NCBI GenBank assembly: GCA_030142905.1
Contig: JASJOG010000180.1
Location: 70,001-134,000, forward strand
DNA from: Heliopora coerulea
Taxonomy: Eukaryota > Cnidaria > Anthozoa > Scleralcyonacea > Helioporidae
DNA: 64,000 bases
Direction of reading: 5' to 3'
Shown: positions 44,123 to 58,141 of the stretch, piece after piece
How the letters are laid out: each line of letters begins with the position of its first letter
Numbering within the stretch: position 1 is the stretch's first letter
Notes under the pieces: model-generated
Seen by the model: the letters and a program-made list of their open reading frames with translations, nothing else
What the model was told of the DNA's origin: nothing
The model's database searches: none
Translations under genes and position numbers: made by a program

Positions 44123-45202
44123 TCAACTGGAAAAAGGTTTTTGTGCTTCCGGTGGTGGACCACCCGACAGCCTTTGTTTGCGTGCTACGGCGAGAGGTCT
44201 GGGAACGAGGTTAGTTTCGAAATTGCGTACATTACTTTCGCTGAGTGAGGAATCCGATGCTGCTGACACGCGGGTTTGTTGGCACTTTAAAATCCTTTTG
44301 AATGCGTTTCTGAGCTTTCGGTTCATCAGCGTGTAAATGATTGGATTGCAGCCACTGTTGCCGTAACCAAGAACTAAGGAGAGGCGTAATAAATCCGGGG
44401 GAATGTTTTCGTCCGCAATTACGCGACTAACCGACGTCAAAAAGTACGGCATCCACATCACAAAGAATACTCCAACAATTACGGATATTGTTTTAACGGC
44501 CTTTATTTCGCGTTGAATCCGCCCCATCGACACAATTCCCGCTTGAAGAACACTAATTCGGCGAACCTGATTGCGTGCGACGGAAAAAATTAACCCGTAG
44601 GAGACGATCATGATGGTCAGCGGTAATACAAAGAAACACACCACGAGAAGCGAAACGAGAATTTTGTCACGTTGTATAGTTTTCCAGTTAACTTCGCATT
44701 CCATGATTTGTGCGCTAAATTCAATATCACCCAGACCAAAGTGTGGGAATGTACCAATTAGAACTGCAATACACCAGAGAATTAGTATGACGACCAAAGC
44801 TTTGGTTGGGGTTGCTCGAACATTGTAGTAGAATGGATACCTTATGCATACCATCCTTTCGATGCTAATGCACATGAGATGCGCGATCGAGCATGCGCAC
44901 AAGATGTAACTGCACGTGGCCGAGCCGTAGCACCAGGCCTCGCCAAAGGGCCATGCGCGCAAGAAGGCTGCTATGGTCACGTAGATTTCTCTCAGAATCG
45001 GTACCAGGGTGTCAGCGGTTGCCAGACTGACGATGAAGTAGTTAGGTATAGTGCGAAGACGTTTGAACTTGACAAACGCGAGGACAACCAATCCGTTGCC
45101 AAATAAGGTCATCAGTGAAAGGACAATCATGGTTAGTCCGTAGGCAATCGCTTTAAGGGTCGAGATGTCGCTCGACGTATGCGATGTGATATTACGATTC
45201 AT
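44123..45202 (-). CDS. Rhodopsin-family (class A) GPCR, orphan
   Basis: A single-exon receptor of 359 residues with seven hydrophobic segments. Landmarks: N-glycosylation site NIT at 4, GN at 35-36 in TM1, Asp64 in TM2 (LATAD), Cys91 and Cys169 as the extracellular disulfide, ERM at 115-117 in place of DRY, Trp143 in TM4, Pro194 in TM5, MWMP at 249-252 in TM6 and NPIIY at 286-290 in TM7. A short tail has a possible palmitoyl Cys307. Position 3.32 is Ser98, not Asp, so it is not a classical amine receptor. It should couple to a G protein at the plasma membrane. Cnidarian genomes hold many such intronless receptors; the ligand is unknown. Confidence 0.93.
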   Translation of the reverse strand: MNRNITSHTSSDISTLKAIAYGLTMIVLSLMTLFGNGLVVLAFVKFKRLRTIPNYFIVSLATADTLVPILREIYVTIAAFLRAWPFGEAWCYGSATCSYILCACSIAHLMCISIERMVCIRYPFYYNVRATPTKALVVILILWCIAVLIGTFPHFGLGDIEFSAQIMECEVNWKTIQRDKILVSLLVVCFFVLPLTIMIVSYGLIFSVARNQVRRISVLQAGIVSMGRIQREIKAVKTISVIVGVFFVMWMPYFLTSVSRVIADENIPPDLLRLSLVLGYGNSGCNPIIYTLMNRKLRNAFKRILKCQQTRVSAASDSSLSESNVRNFETNLVPRPLAVARKQRLSGGPPPEAQKPFSS

Positions 45203-45379
45203 GATGTTGGCATTATCTAGTCAAAAAGAAAAGACAATTCTGCTTCAGTTTTTCCACCAAGGCGGGCTTGGGCTATTGATAAGACTTCAGTCAATAAGAA
45301 CAGTGAGCCTTATCAGGGTTACTTAGGTTCAGACATTGTAACTTGAAGTCATTGCTTGCTGTGCAAACTGTAATTGACC

Positions 45380-45480
45380 AAAGACCGAATCATAAAAACT
45401 CTAGGCAGAAGACGGGAGTCAAACAACCTATTTTCTGAATGCTAGTCAGACGCTATAATAATTGAGCTAGTGATTTGTTG
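45380..45480 (-). repeat. tRNA-like SINE fragment
   Basis: On the minus strand CTAGCTCAATTATTATAGCG resembles an A box region and GGTTGTTTGACTCCCGTC a B box region. It is diverged from the other SINE families here. Confidence 0.5.
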
Positions 45481-48479
45481 GACGTCAAGACCATTAGATG
45501 TCAATTCGTCGAAAAGAATTGTTGAATCAGGTAATGTTGGACGAAAATCAAACTTCATTTAACATTTGATTGAGGAAACAACTCAGACAAGTTGGACTAA
45601 GGCTTTATGAATAAGGTTTAATTCTTTCGAGGTGGGAGCTCTCCGCTTGTCGAATAAAATACTCTGGCGTTAGTCAGAATGAAATAATAGAAGTGTTATG
45701 CGGCCGGGAAAGAGTTCAGGTTGATTTGTCCAAGTTATGGCTAATCAAAGGGCCCTTGAGAGCGAGTAACGGGACAGGTCTAACGAGTTTTAGTGTAGGG
45801 TACTTTTGATGTCAAACCATGACGTGTAACACATCATTTCTGAATGAAATGTGATAAAATTCGTTACGCAGTTAAAAACGCTCGTGACAACAGCAAATGA
45901 ACTTGGTCATTTAAAAAATTTTAGTTTGGTGTGGCACTTGGCGCCACAGTGGCAGCAATTAACTGAAGTTTATAGAGTTGCTACTGAAAGGGCGTCTAGT
46001 AGTCATATGCAGCAACAGGAAACCATGCAAGATCAGCATTGCGCAAGATACACAATGCCAACAAAGCGACTCCAGATCAGTACTTAATAGGCATTCTTGC
46101 ATGCGAGCATTATGCAATGGTTTCTCGTACGGATTTGTATAGGGAAAAATTTAGTATCAATATGATTGTAAAACCGGAGTAACCTGCACAGCAACTTAAG
46201 AAAACGAGGAAAAAGGCCTATAAAGAGTTTTTAGATAAAATCCTAAAGGTTTTCTTGTATCTACACACTGTGATGCTCAATATTATTATAAGACAACTAA
46301 GTGAAGTTGTGGAGCTGTCAGAAGGTATATTTGTAGAAGCAAAGCCTAGAAATTTTACCTGTGCAAACAAAACGAACATATAATGAAGCCAATACCACTA
46401 ACCTGGTCGTTAAAATACTGCTCGGTTATTTCACGTTTGCTCAAACGGTAATTCAGTAGACGATATATGGTGAAATCGCATATTATTTCGACATTTCACT
46501 TGGTTGCAACAGTGACGCAAAAGCCCTCTTCCCATCTTTTGTCATCACACTCGTTTCGTATTATCGTCTAATCCGTCTGTTTGCCTTTTGCTCGGCTCAA
46601 TTTGACTGGTTTAATTATTTCATGTCTGGTGATAGATTGCCGACGACAACTGACGTATGTGAATGAATGGGATTTAATTACACTTGATACCAAACGAAAG
46701 CGTACCTAAATACCTCGTGAGCAACGACAAACTTCGTGGCATTGTGAACCTTTTTGGAGTCCACTCTGTAAAATTGATGATTAATTGCTGAACAAACGAT
46801 TCATCGACGAGCTCTAGATTTCGACACGTGGGTGATTAAAAATGAGATTAAATCGAGCATTTTCTTCGTCAATGGAGCAGGAATGACATCTAACCACATT
46901 ACTTTATGTAACAATGAAATCAAACAATGTGTGTTCAAAAAGCACCAGGTCAAATTATGAAATTGGCCTCTGTAAACTTTTGGGAAACCTCTGTAAACTG
47001 GTTGGGAAATGGCCTCTGTAAACTTTTGATTTGCTTGTTATAGCAACATTTTCCATTACTTACACATATCAATCAACACACGTTAAGTTCCATTGGAACA
47101 TTTCTTGATCAAAGTTACAGCAGATTAAATGAATAGTATACGACACTTTTAAGTGCTTGCTGCGCGTGCCCAATTTGCTGACGATCTGGTGTCACAGAAG
47201 TGTCAACTAACCAATCAGAAACGTCATGATATTTTGGACAGCGTAACGACTAAAATATTTCTAACTTGCTAGTTAAAATTCGCCAGCCGTTCGAGTCGTC
47301 TACTATGTTAAGACAAGAATGTTTTGTGCTTTTTGGTGCTCTGTCCAGCAATGAAAGGTCTAGCGAGGAACGCTAAAAAAGCTGGAATTCATCTTGGCTG
47401 TCATTTCAAGTAACTCGCTTCTTTCGTACTCTCCCAACTTTCCGAATGCACCGTAATTTGATTAAGCATGTTGAAGGATTTCTTAAAGACTAAATCAGTT
47501 TATTTGCATTGTATTACGTTGGAGTGATATTTATTCCTACGCTCAAACGACGTTTCAGAACAGAACATCTGGATTTAAAGAGGTCTTGGCTGAGCATTGT
47601 CAGAAATGCTTTTGATTCTGAGTAATGAATCTGACGAATAGCGGCTCACAAACAAATCCGGCAGCTTCATGAAATATCTCTGTGTGAAAAACGTTATCTG
47701 TTCGCCAAAATAGCTAAATGGCTGGCTGATTCTGAAGAGAAAAGATCTCGGAGTAAAAATAAAAGGAACAATCCTTCCCTTGTACGACTTAGTAGAACAA
47801 CATCTGGAAGTAGGCACAAGCTTTTATCACGTCGCCCTACTAGCCGACCTTTTCTGCACGGTATGCAGTCGAAAAGTTCTTGCTTTCAGTTCTGTTGTAA
47901 CTCCTTTCTGCACGTCCTGATATGTCTTACTTTGCTCTTGCAATCGCCAGATTATTTTACTCGAAAAAGGGAGACCTTTCAACCGGAAAGAGTCAGAACC
48001 TTGTTTACTCGTCGCCGCCAGTATTAATACGTGATCACTCGAGAGAGCACATGCTGAGTGAACTCGCACTTTTTAAAAACCACGTTTGTGTCCTTTAACT
48101 TTTCTGTATGTACGAATACCCATCCACGACTCTCTTTTATTGGCAAATAAAAAAATATTATTCGTGCGCTTGCAGTGGATCTCGGTCAGACTATTCGAAG
48201 CGAAATAAGAGAGAAACTAGTAGTCACTGGCTTCCCATACTTCACAGCGCCATCTTGCATTTTGTCTGCCTTCCAATATTTCATCTGCCTTCGGGATACA
48301 TGGGCGAATGTTACAATTTCGATTTTGCTTTAAAATTTTCTAAGTGAAGACAATTTATCTTCGAGACCGCGACGACTTTTTCCATTGGTTTCGCGCAGTT
48401 TCTTTCGAGTAAGCTCTGGAGGATCTTTTTGGCGAACGTTTACTTCGATTACTTCTAAAGTGTCGGTGAAAATAGGAAA

Positions 48480-48960
48480 AAAATAGATGACATGAAATGA
48501 TTTGAAAACGAAAGAACACGAAAAGGACTTGAAAGGAAGGGAAGGAATGATGAGGAATGACAAGAATAGGAGAGAAAAGGCGATGAAAGAAGAGGTAAGA
48601 TGACCAAAGGCGAGGAAGGGCGAGGACAAGCGAGGATTGCGGGGGGAAAGAACATGCGAGGATAGGCGAGGCTAGGTCGACCTAGGCCCGCCAGGCTAGG
48701 CAAGGCTAGGCAAGGCAAGGCAAGAGCTAGTTCAAGGAGTGGAAAGAGAGGAAGTGATAAAAAGGTAAGAAAGAACAGCACAGCACGGAAGAATAATTAA
48801 AAAGTGAACAAAAATGAATCGAAAGGAATGAATCGAAAAAGGTAAGATCGACAACGGAGGATAAAGGAAAAGTAAAGGGAAAGACACGGAAGCAAAAAAC
48901 AAAGTTAGGAAGTGATAAAAATAAGGGAAGAAATTGATAGAGTCTGGAGAGGAGAAAAAT
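48480..48960 (+). repeat. Purine-rich low-complexity tract
   Basis: GGAAGG, GAGGA and GGCAAGGC runs on the plus strand. They give long spurious frames on the minus strand (48330-48972) with Leu/Ser/Phe-rich translations. It lies just past the 3' end of CWC22. Confidence 0.7.
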
Positions 48961-49050
48961 TAAACTTCTCACTTTTTTTCATGATATTCGTCAGATGATG
49001 ATGAGGACGACGATAAACTTTCTACAAATGTAAAATCAAAAGAATATAAT

Positions 49051-49056
49051 TTTATT
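49051..49056 (-). terminator. Candidate poly(A) signal of CWC22
   Basis: AATAAA on the minus strand, about 300 bases after the stop codon at 49350-49352. A second AATAAA-like element is close by. No other hexamer lies nearer to the stop. Confidence 0.5.
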
Positions 49057-49349
49057 CTTTAATGACTGTGTTTCTCTAGCAGAAAATATATAAAAGAATA
49101 AAACCAAGCTTTCAGACTTTACGAGCGTCACAAGTGCTAATGGTTAAAACAAGCTTAATCCTCTACTAAAATACCATTTCCTTCACGGAAATTATCTAAC
49201 CTAAAACAAGACCTAACCTTTTAAAAACTATTTACAACCTGATATCATTTCAAATGAAAGTATCACATAATATTACGCTGCGACTTTTGGTTTCAGTCAT
49301 GTAACCAAAAAAGTTCCCTCCAGTCTCCTCGCCTTTTTGGAGATACCAA

Positions 49350-52300
49350 TCATTTACCTTCACTGCTGCTGGAGTCACTGCTTTCTTCCTCGCTGCTGCT
49401 CGAGTCACTGCTGTCCGAACTGTCTGAAGACTCAACTTCCTGCGGCTGAGACATGATAATCTTGGGTGCGTTTTTCAAATGTTCACGCAAATCGTCCCTG
49501 AAACGAAACAATTCCAAGATCTAAGCGAAGTTTCAGGTAAAGCCGCATGATATTATCAACGAAAAACATTTGTACATCTTAGTAAACTTCCAGCTTCTTT
49601 ACGGGACTACATTCGATTTATTGTTTTGGTAAAGGAATAAGCTTCACGTGAACTATTAACTCAGTTGAAAACCGTGGTTCTTTCTCTACTTCAAGTTGTG
49701 TCTTGATTTTCGTATTTCGACTCATTTTTTTTGTTTAGGTAAGGTAAGCATAGTGTCAACTTCTTTGTAATAAAGTGCGTCAGCAAGGTATTGAAGTTAG
49801 CTTGGTTTAACTATGACTTCATGTTACACCGAAACATCGGCAGAGATTGTGTCTTCACTGGTATTTTAATTCAAAAGAAGATATTCTTGTGTTTGTAGCT
49901 GTCATTCTTTAATTGGAATTTCATTTCTTCTCTTTATGGAATATCATGCTCGACAAGTTGGACGTCGCAAGGAAAAGTACTAGACTTCACGTTACAAGCT
50001 AAAAGGTTCAGAAACTGCCCAATGTTTCGAGCAAATACTGTTGGTCAGGGAGAAAGGTAATATGATATAAAATCGCCACTACTTAATATACTCAGTAAGA
50101 CTATAAAAGCGTTATAAAAACAAAAGGTGGACATACGTTAGGCCACCAAGACCAATTGCTGTGAAGAAGTTGATGGCAAATCGCGTGTTCCGTGGATTAT
50201 CACGCGGGAAAAGGCCCTCGAAGTACATCTGAAGAGTCCTGGCACAAAAAGACGAATCAATATATTTTAGTAGTCACACGAACATTGTCACCAAAATCCC
50301 GTTTTTCACGAACTTTACCCAATATTTACTTCGGAAAGAATTTGTTGCATTAAAAAAATCATTTGCTTCTTATCATCCAGCGTTGTATTAAATTCTTGAG
50401 TTGTGTAACCGGCAAGGAAAGATGGTGCGAAGTCAAAATTCTACCCTCTTTTTTAAGTTGTTGACGGACGAAGGTTGTTGCCTAATTGAAATTTGATTAT
50501 CCTTAATGTATAGTAGAATGGTGCTAATGGTCATCTGTTGGCGCTATGGAATGCCTTTTGATGCAAATGGTTGCGTATCTACGCTAATGAATGTCGACTA
50601 AATAAAATGACTGTATTTTTGCGTCAATGACTTCGAGGTTGGCGTTAATGATAGCATATTTTCTGGTAATGAACTGCAAAAGGTGTACTGCCCGCATTTA
50701 GCTAAATTCTAATCTCTCAGGATCTACAATAACCAATAAAATAGAAAATAATGGCAGGGAACGAGATAGACTCTTATAAAACAGAACGGAATGAACAAGA
50801 GTAGATAAGAACAGACTAACTACTGTTTAAGTACAAGCTTCTCTTCTCTCAAAACATATACAGGAGCATGGAACAGTAACTGCAACTTTAAGAATTACAT
50901 GGGTAAGTATAATAATGTTAATTTTCCTGCTATTGAAATACTTACGGATCTTTAAGTCTTTCGTTGAGCTTTGGCAGCCCCATGTATTCGGCTAACTCCT
51001 GGAATAAAATCTTGATGAAGATGCGGCTGGCATAAATCAGAATTTTAAGAATATTACAATTAAGGACGACGATTACAATGAACTCCTTATAGTCGGGATG
51101 CCTATCTAGGCATCAAGTAGTCACCTATGAAACGCATAAGACTAATAGTGAGAAACGTATGGTCTTCTGACCAGTCAGAAGCTTTCGATAAAGTTCGAAA
51201 TCTTATACAAGGTATATATAGGCACTGTAACGCCCAGTCTTTATTAAAGCTCTGGAATACTAATGGTCAGAAACTCTTATTGAAATTCGAAATGTCATAG
51301 ACGGCGCACGCACGTACTGAAACCTTCGTTTACCATTCGGGCCACTGACGGTATGTGGTCAGTACATCTCATTGGACATCAAATGGTTATAGGAATACGT
51401 ACACATACAACCACCTTTGATCATCATACAGCTCAACATTTCCAGTGTACTATCGATCATTAGAAGGCTACGGATTTTGGAAAAATTATGGATTCTTCTT
51501 ACCCACTGAGCTGTCGTAGCCTAATGGTTCGAATGTCTGACAGATTATGAGAAGGAAACGGGTCGCATAAAGATGTAACCCTCGCTCCATCATCGAGCTT
51601 TCAACGAAATGACTGGCCTATCTAAACTGTAGAACTAGCTCCACTAATAATGGTTTGCTTTTTCTGGTCTTTTGAGTTTTGTTTGTAGTTTTTCTCTCGA
51701 CTTTCTTTTAACTTACCTAGAGGACGTGGTTTCTTCCTCGTTGAGGTTTATGTCCGCTAAGACCTGAAGAAAAAACCCATCAACAAATAGTACATTATCT
51801 CTCCAATTTTAAATTATGAATCATTATGTCACGGGCACATTTAATAACATGAAATATTCTCTGCATGTTACCCTGACGATGATTCTGAAATAGTGTCAAA
51901 ACACTGCACATTCTCTCGAATATCGATTGTTAATTTGTCGAGAGAATCTCTAGTGCACTTAAATTGGATTACACGAGCATACTATTCCCAGTTGACTCGA
52001 CAGCTCAATTGGTAGAGCAGCGGTGCGGAAACCCGAAGATGCGATTTTGAATCCTGCTCTAGGCAACTTTTCTAGTTAACTTTAGCAGTGTAGCTTAATT
52101 CATAAAATATTCACACCAACTTACCGTCCAAGGAATGGCGTCTGTGTACAAGAGATGACCGAAAAACTTAGCGACATTTCTTAATTTATTTGTTTCCAAC
52201 CGATGAATGGTGTCGTACTAGAAATAATTTAAAGAAAGTAATCTTAACCTCATAACCATTAAGCAGCTCCTATGGTTAGTTCCAAGTTCAGATTATTTGT

Positions 52301-55300
52301 CAGGCCAGAACTTAAATTTGGTATCCTTACGATGAAATGGCCGAAAACATTGTCAATCCACCTTAATGAAGCCTAGCATTTCCCAGATTATCTGTCAGGA
52401 GTGCAATTCAGCAGACCCCGACAAACCGCTGACCTTTAGGATTAGGGTTAGGATCTGGATTTGGGAGTCGGTAACGGTTGAGGGGTTAGGATCATAGAGA
52501 AAATACAGTAACAAGGGAGGGCATTCTGGCTAAGGTTTCCCCCCGCGGGGGGAAAACTTGATAAATTCGGGGGCAAAACAAAGACGCCCGGATGAAAAGT
52601 TCAAGTTCAGGGGTTAAAGGCGACTTTTATCTCTTTTTTCTTGTTTTTTTTGTTTTAAACAGAATGTACAACAATTAAGGCAATAAAGGAAATAAACACG
52701 AAACAGTTCTCTAAACTTCATTTGCTCGACCTCGAGGTTCTCGAACAGACGGAGAAGAGCCTGGAGAAGAGTAATTTGTATACACACCCCCAGTTTACTC
52801 AAAATGGCGCCGTTCAATCTCACCCCAATTTTCGCCCTCATGCCCCCTCTAGTTTTACTTGATCTCTATTGTTAGGATTAGGTATGATTGCCTAGTTAAT
52901 TCAAGGGTTCGCTAAATTGCACTTGACCCTGTGATCCATCCGTTCCATCTGTGTAACACCGCTTTCCAAATTTCAGGAATTTTCGACAGGTGTCGTTCTG
53001 TCTGTGACGAGTGCTCCCTGTGATGGAGCAACAAGAAAACCTCTCGGGAATACGGTGAACACCGAAATACTTTTCATTCTACAGTCACAAAACTTACTTG
53101 ATCTTTAAACAGACGAACGAATTCGTCGACAAATTCTTTCTTGAGTTGACAGAATCTCTGTAATTCAAAATATTAGCGTATAAGGGAAGAAAACAAGCAA
53201 AACAAAATAAATCCATTAAACAACAGAAAAGAAAAGAATGCGAGTTAAAATTTAAAGTTCAAATCAATCCTAAAATAATTATTCGCTGTCCCAGAAATTA
53301 CTTTTTGACGATTTGAGCTTGACTAACGTTCGTATATCGTCTTCCAAAATTTACCGTTTTGTACATTTATGCACGTAAAATTATTTCACGTACACAAATA
53401 AAAATATTGTGAGAGTCTAACATCTGTCTTTATTTACCACGAAGACAGTTCGCGTAACTGTCTGAAAAGTCAAAAAAGAAAAAATTAAATAAAATCTCTC
53501 TTACCTGACCAAGAAGTCCAAAAAATTTCTCATACGATCTCTGTTGGGCACAACAGTCGATGACCATATTGCAAACTTCACCCTGATGTAAAAAATTCTC
53601 AAATAAGAAATAAAGTCGATACAAAAACGCACTGAGAGTCCAATACAAATGCCGCAAAGTATATGTCTCTGGGTAAAGAAAGAAGGTCTGCAAGATCTTG
53701 TCTTCTGCACATCAGATTGTAAATTTGGATTTTACTTGAAAGTTTATTTTAACAAGTGAACTCACCATTTGGTTTGGTTGTATTTGCATTTTCATCATTT
53801 TGTGAGCGCATTCTTGATAATCCAAACTGCACACAAGAAGAAATGGTTGAAGGACGTTACTAATGCTGGAATTGATGAGGAATTAAAAGCCTCGGGGGAA
53901 AGGAAGGAGAGGAGAGTAGGGGAGGGGAGGGAAGAGGAGAGAAAAGGACAAAGCATTTCTTTTCAAAGAGAAAGGAAACGAAAAGAAGAGATTTCAATTG
54001 CAAACATAAAGCAGCATCACCTGGACTGTATAGTGAGGTAAACTGTTCTGCGTAATGCAACTAAGTTGGTTTCAGTCTGGTCTAATATGTCCATTTTCTC
54101 GGTTTCTCCTGCAAGGAAAGAAATGGAAAATTTGGGCTGCAGCAAGTTGAAAAGATTTAGCGCAAAAGGTAAAAGATAAAGTACCTTTATTTATACTGGA
54201 TAACTCTATCAGCTACATAAGCTGTTCTCATTAGAGGTCCAGTAACGGCCACCTCTCATGGGTCCAGAATGACAACAGGAGGAAACCGAAGTACCCGGAA
54301 AAAACCTGCGATGCTTGGCAGAGACAAACTGGACAACACTTTTGTCACATGTGACCAAGGTAACTTTAATCAGATAATCGCAGGGAGCCGGAATCGAACC
54401 CTGGTCACAGTGGTGAGGGACACGTGCACTACCATTGTGGCACCAGCACCCCACTTGACAAAGCACGCATTCCTTGACAAAGAACAAGATGTCTTGGACA
54501 GAAATATGTACATATAAACTTCTTATAGGGCAGTTTGAGGTTTTTGTTCGTTGGCACCAGCAGTAAAATTGTTTCTTCAATCAATGCCGCATACATGGAA
54601 TACAAAATATGAGTAAAATGGTCTTAAAATTGAAGCCAAACTGAAAAATGTTCGGCAAGACACACACGTATGTTTGAGCCAACTTATGTTTTTGAAGGCT
54701 CCGAATACAGTGTCCATTACTACCTTCAATTTTTTCAACAAATTTTTTCACGTTTACCCGAGGAAACTGCAATCTCGAGTCAACAGTTGGTCCATGGAAC
54801 ATCTTCCTGACGTAACCTAGCTAGACAAATGCGGCAGTGGGTCGGTGAATATTTTGGGCTAGGATATTTGTTGGCCTGACACCCTTGATGAGCTTTTTGT
54901 GAAATGAAGGGAGATCTTGTACTCAGAACAAAAAAAGTTAAGAACCCCAAACAAACCACGAAACAAAAACTGATGTTGTACCTTCTTCACCTTCGTCGCT
55001 CTCATCTTCGTCCGAGTCTCCTTCCTCGTCATCGCTCGATCCTTCTGAATCACCTCCACCAAGGAGCTCTAATATTGAATAGAGAGGGAAGATTCACAAT
55101 TACTAGACTATAAATACAATTTATTATATGGCTGAGCTCGCTACTCGGTCTGTACGCAAAATGACGCACGCTAATTGGCTGCCTAGCCGTCCAATAAGTT
55201 TTTCCTACAGACTGGCTAGTTTTGGCGGGAAAATTTGCGCGTTGATTTGAAGACAAACAAACCAGATTCAGGTATGTTTTGCAGACGATTTACAACAACA

Positions 55301-58108
55301 AGCTACCGGAAAAGTAGTTAAATCTCCTCAATGATAATTTTAAGTAGAGAACTAGATGAATTGATGAAAAACAACACGAAGTAATAGGTAAAAACAAGCA
55401 AGTAAATCTAAGCCGCACACTCACGAACCAAAAAGTTTGTTAAAAGCGATTTTAACGGATTTTTCCTCAGGCAAACCTCAGGCAAATACTTCCCTGTACA
55501 GACCTCACACTTTGTTAATAAGTAATCAATACGCAAAGGATATAAAGCATTTCTAAATTCTCCTACTTTATGTACACCAATGCGAGAGAAATTCGAAGAA
55601 AGAAATGACGAAGTCTTTTATTAACTGAATGGTCAAATCAGCTGTTTGCCAGTTTGACGCATGTTCTTCTTTTTCCCATTTCATAGACAATTCACCAGGA
55701 AAACACAAAAAAAGTCACTGTTGAGAGCCTGAGACGTTGGTTTGGAAGTTTGATCTTAAATACAGGGTCGTACACTATTGGTCCATCAAAATTCCATGAC
55801 TTTTCCAAGACTTTTCATAACTTTATTTACAAAAACCCATGGTCTGGAAAAGCTAGAAACAGTGAAACGAGATGAACAGGGGCCCCGTCAAACCACAGGG
55901 GTAGCTGGGATCCAGTCTCTGAATTGAAGTGCACGGCCAAGCTATGATAAATTGAGGTTACGAGTATCGTAGATACAATTTTTGCGATATTTTTCACGTT
56001 CATTGACGGCTGCAAGAAACTTGAAAATGTGAGCGAAGAAAACTGAGATAGAATTATTCACGGATTCAGAAGAAATCTAATTCTCCATGACTTTCCATGA
56101 CCAAGATTAATTTTCCAGGTTTTCCAGGCCTGGGATTTGAAATTTTGATTTTCCATGACTTTCCAGGTTTTCCATGACCCGTACGAACCTTGTAATTAGC
56201 ATAAAAATTCGACATTCTTCAACTTGATTTTTTACCATAAATACGCACGAGGGCTGTTGGATCTGAAATTTGATCAGCTTAAAATTCGTGAAAATGTTTG
56301 GCTCAATCGATATTTTTCAATCAGATCGAAAAATCCTTCTCGTGGTGAAAATATCGAATCTTCCTGTGTTCTTATCACTGAACAAAAAATCATTCTCGAC
56401 TATAGTCTATTACATCTTTTCAGGGGTGTAGTTTATGTGGGTGGGTGGGTGGGGAGTGTAACACTCCCCAAAGTTTGTCAGATAAAAGAAAATTCGAGCA
56501 AAATTTGGTTTGGTAAGGTAGGTCAAAATCTCCTTTGGTTACTGGTTTATATTTAATTTACGTATTATGCTGAAGAAGCGAGGCTACATCATATATGGCC
56601 TGAGTAAGTGTCAAATTAAATTCGAGGAATTTTTGAAAGAATACAATGATGGGGTAAATTAAGCTAGACACCCTTCATTCAAAACGGGATAACTACGCCT
56701 CTGCACCTTTTGGCGCTGGATAATGAATTACCTATGAGTTTATTAGATAAGGAAAAAATATGATAAGAAACTCATAAATCAACGGAAACGCCAATAAGTG
56801 AAAATATTTTTAGAATCGACGTTTCGATTACCTTGCAGTGATCATCATCAACGTGCATAATAAAAGTGTTTTCACTTTTCGGAGTTTCCTTGTTATTCTG
56901 TTAAAATATTCAGTGGATATCGAAACTTTTGGATAAGAAAACTCTTCGCCAACCTTTCTTAATCTGATTATACTTCTCTTCGTTTGCCAAGTAATCGGGA
57001 TCAAACTTGAAAATGTCTAAAAGAAAACAAAAGAGTATCAAAGGTAATATGAACAAATGGAGTGGTCCATGTGCAGTTCTCAACGAAGTAGAGGAAGGGG
57101 ATACTCTGCCAAACTCTCTCTTTCTTTTTGGCACAGTACTACCTTTACACGGAACAACTTTTCCAAAAACATCAACAGAAATTACGAAATTCAAAATCCT
57201 TGGGATTCCATGTTATTTCAATAGTCAAAGTTACCAATATGAAGGTGTCACTGTGTAAAGGACAAAGCCACATAATCTTTGTTTATTTGGTCTTACTCAG
57301 TATGTCTTCGCTTTTGCCCGCGTCGTCCAAGCGCAGAAGATGAGTGATTTGGTCTGATTCGTCGACAACGTCGAGTTCCGGAGTTACAGATGGATGGTCC
57401 TGGATTAAATTGTAAAAAATCCCCAAAAAAATTACTGGTCTGGGCCGCCTTGCGTAAAGATGATGTTACTCGGCGCACTTCTGGTCTTGCGATTGTCATC
57501 CTGAAGTGTGCAATAACCCCAGGACAGTCTAGGTAGCAGGGTTGTTGATGATGACTCGCTGAAGTTCCTCCGCGAGGATCTCCTGATTTTAATTCATACG
57601 TCAGGATGACAATCACGGTGCACAAGATCCCACGTCTAACAGCGCCTTGAATAATATACAAAGCGATTGTCGTCCTGACTTATGCGATTCAGTGTGTCAA
57701 CAGTTTTCAGAACGCAGATTCCAGGTCGGGTCCTCGGGAGCTTTCGTGCTGTGTTCGTTATACAATATGTTCTGTAACGGTATGGCCACTTCTTTATGGG
57801 TGTAGTGCTGATGGAGCTCTTATTAGCGCTAATAGAAATCCAAGTGTTTTGGAATGGGAACTGTCAATCGGCTTAAGTGAAGGCTTACCTTAAATCCGTC
57901 CTTTCGTATGGCAAACATTACTTCTACCATATACTGAACTCGTTTCTCGATCTGGGAATTGTGGAGGATACTACGAAGTCTTTCAAATACGGCTAAACAA
58001 AATAAACAACAAGCTTCAACTTCGAAGACAAGGCTTTTAATTGTAAACAAGTTTCGGCAGGCTTCTTAAGTTATCTTCACAGGTAATATGGTAACTAATT
58101 CATAACCC

Positions 58109-58141
<33 letters not shown>

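Larger units (their letters stand above)
45203..49030. other. Intergenic region between GPCR and CWC22
   Basis: Holds a minus-strand tRNA-like SINE head (about 45400-45475), an interspersed CTGGCGTTAGTCAGAATGAA block (45640-45720) and a purine-rich tract (48480-48960). Open frames here (for example 45851-46087, 47575-47817 and 47827-48069) have no recognisable domain. I see no supported gene. Confidence 0.5.

Noticed and set aside
47575..48069. Two minus-strand frames of 80 codons
   Set aside because: No homology recognised, no repeat or splice context, and size expected by chance.
48330..48972. Overlapping minus-strand frames rich in Leu, Ser and Phe
   Set aside because: They translate a purine-rich low-complexity tract. 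No domain, and they lie beyond the CWC22 poly(A) signal.
57007..57258. 83-codon plus-strand frame
   Set aside because: It overlaps CWC22 exon 14 in antisense and intron sequence; no domain.
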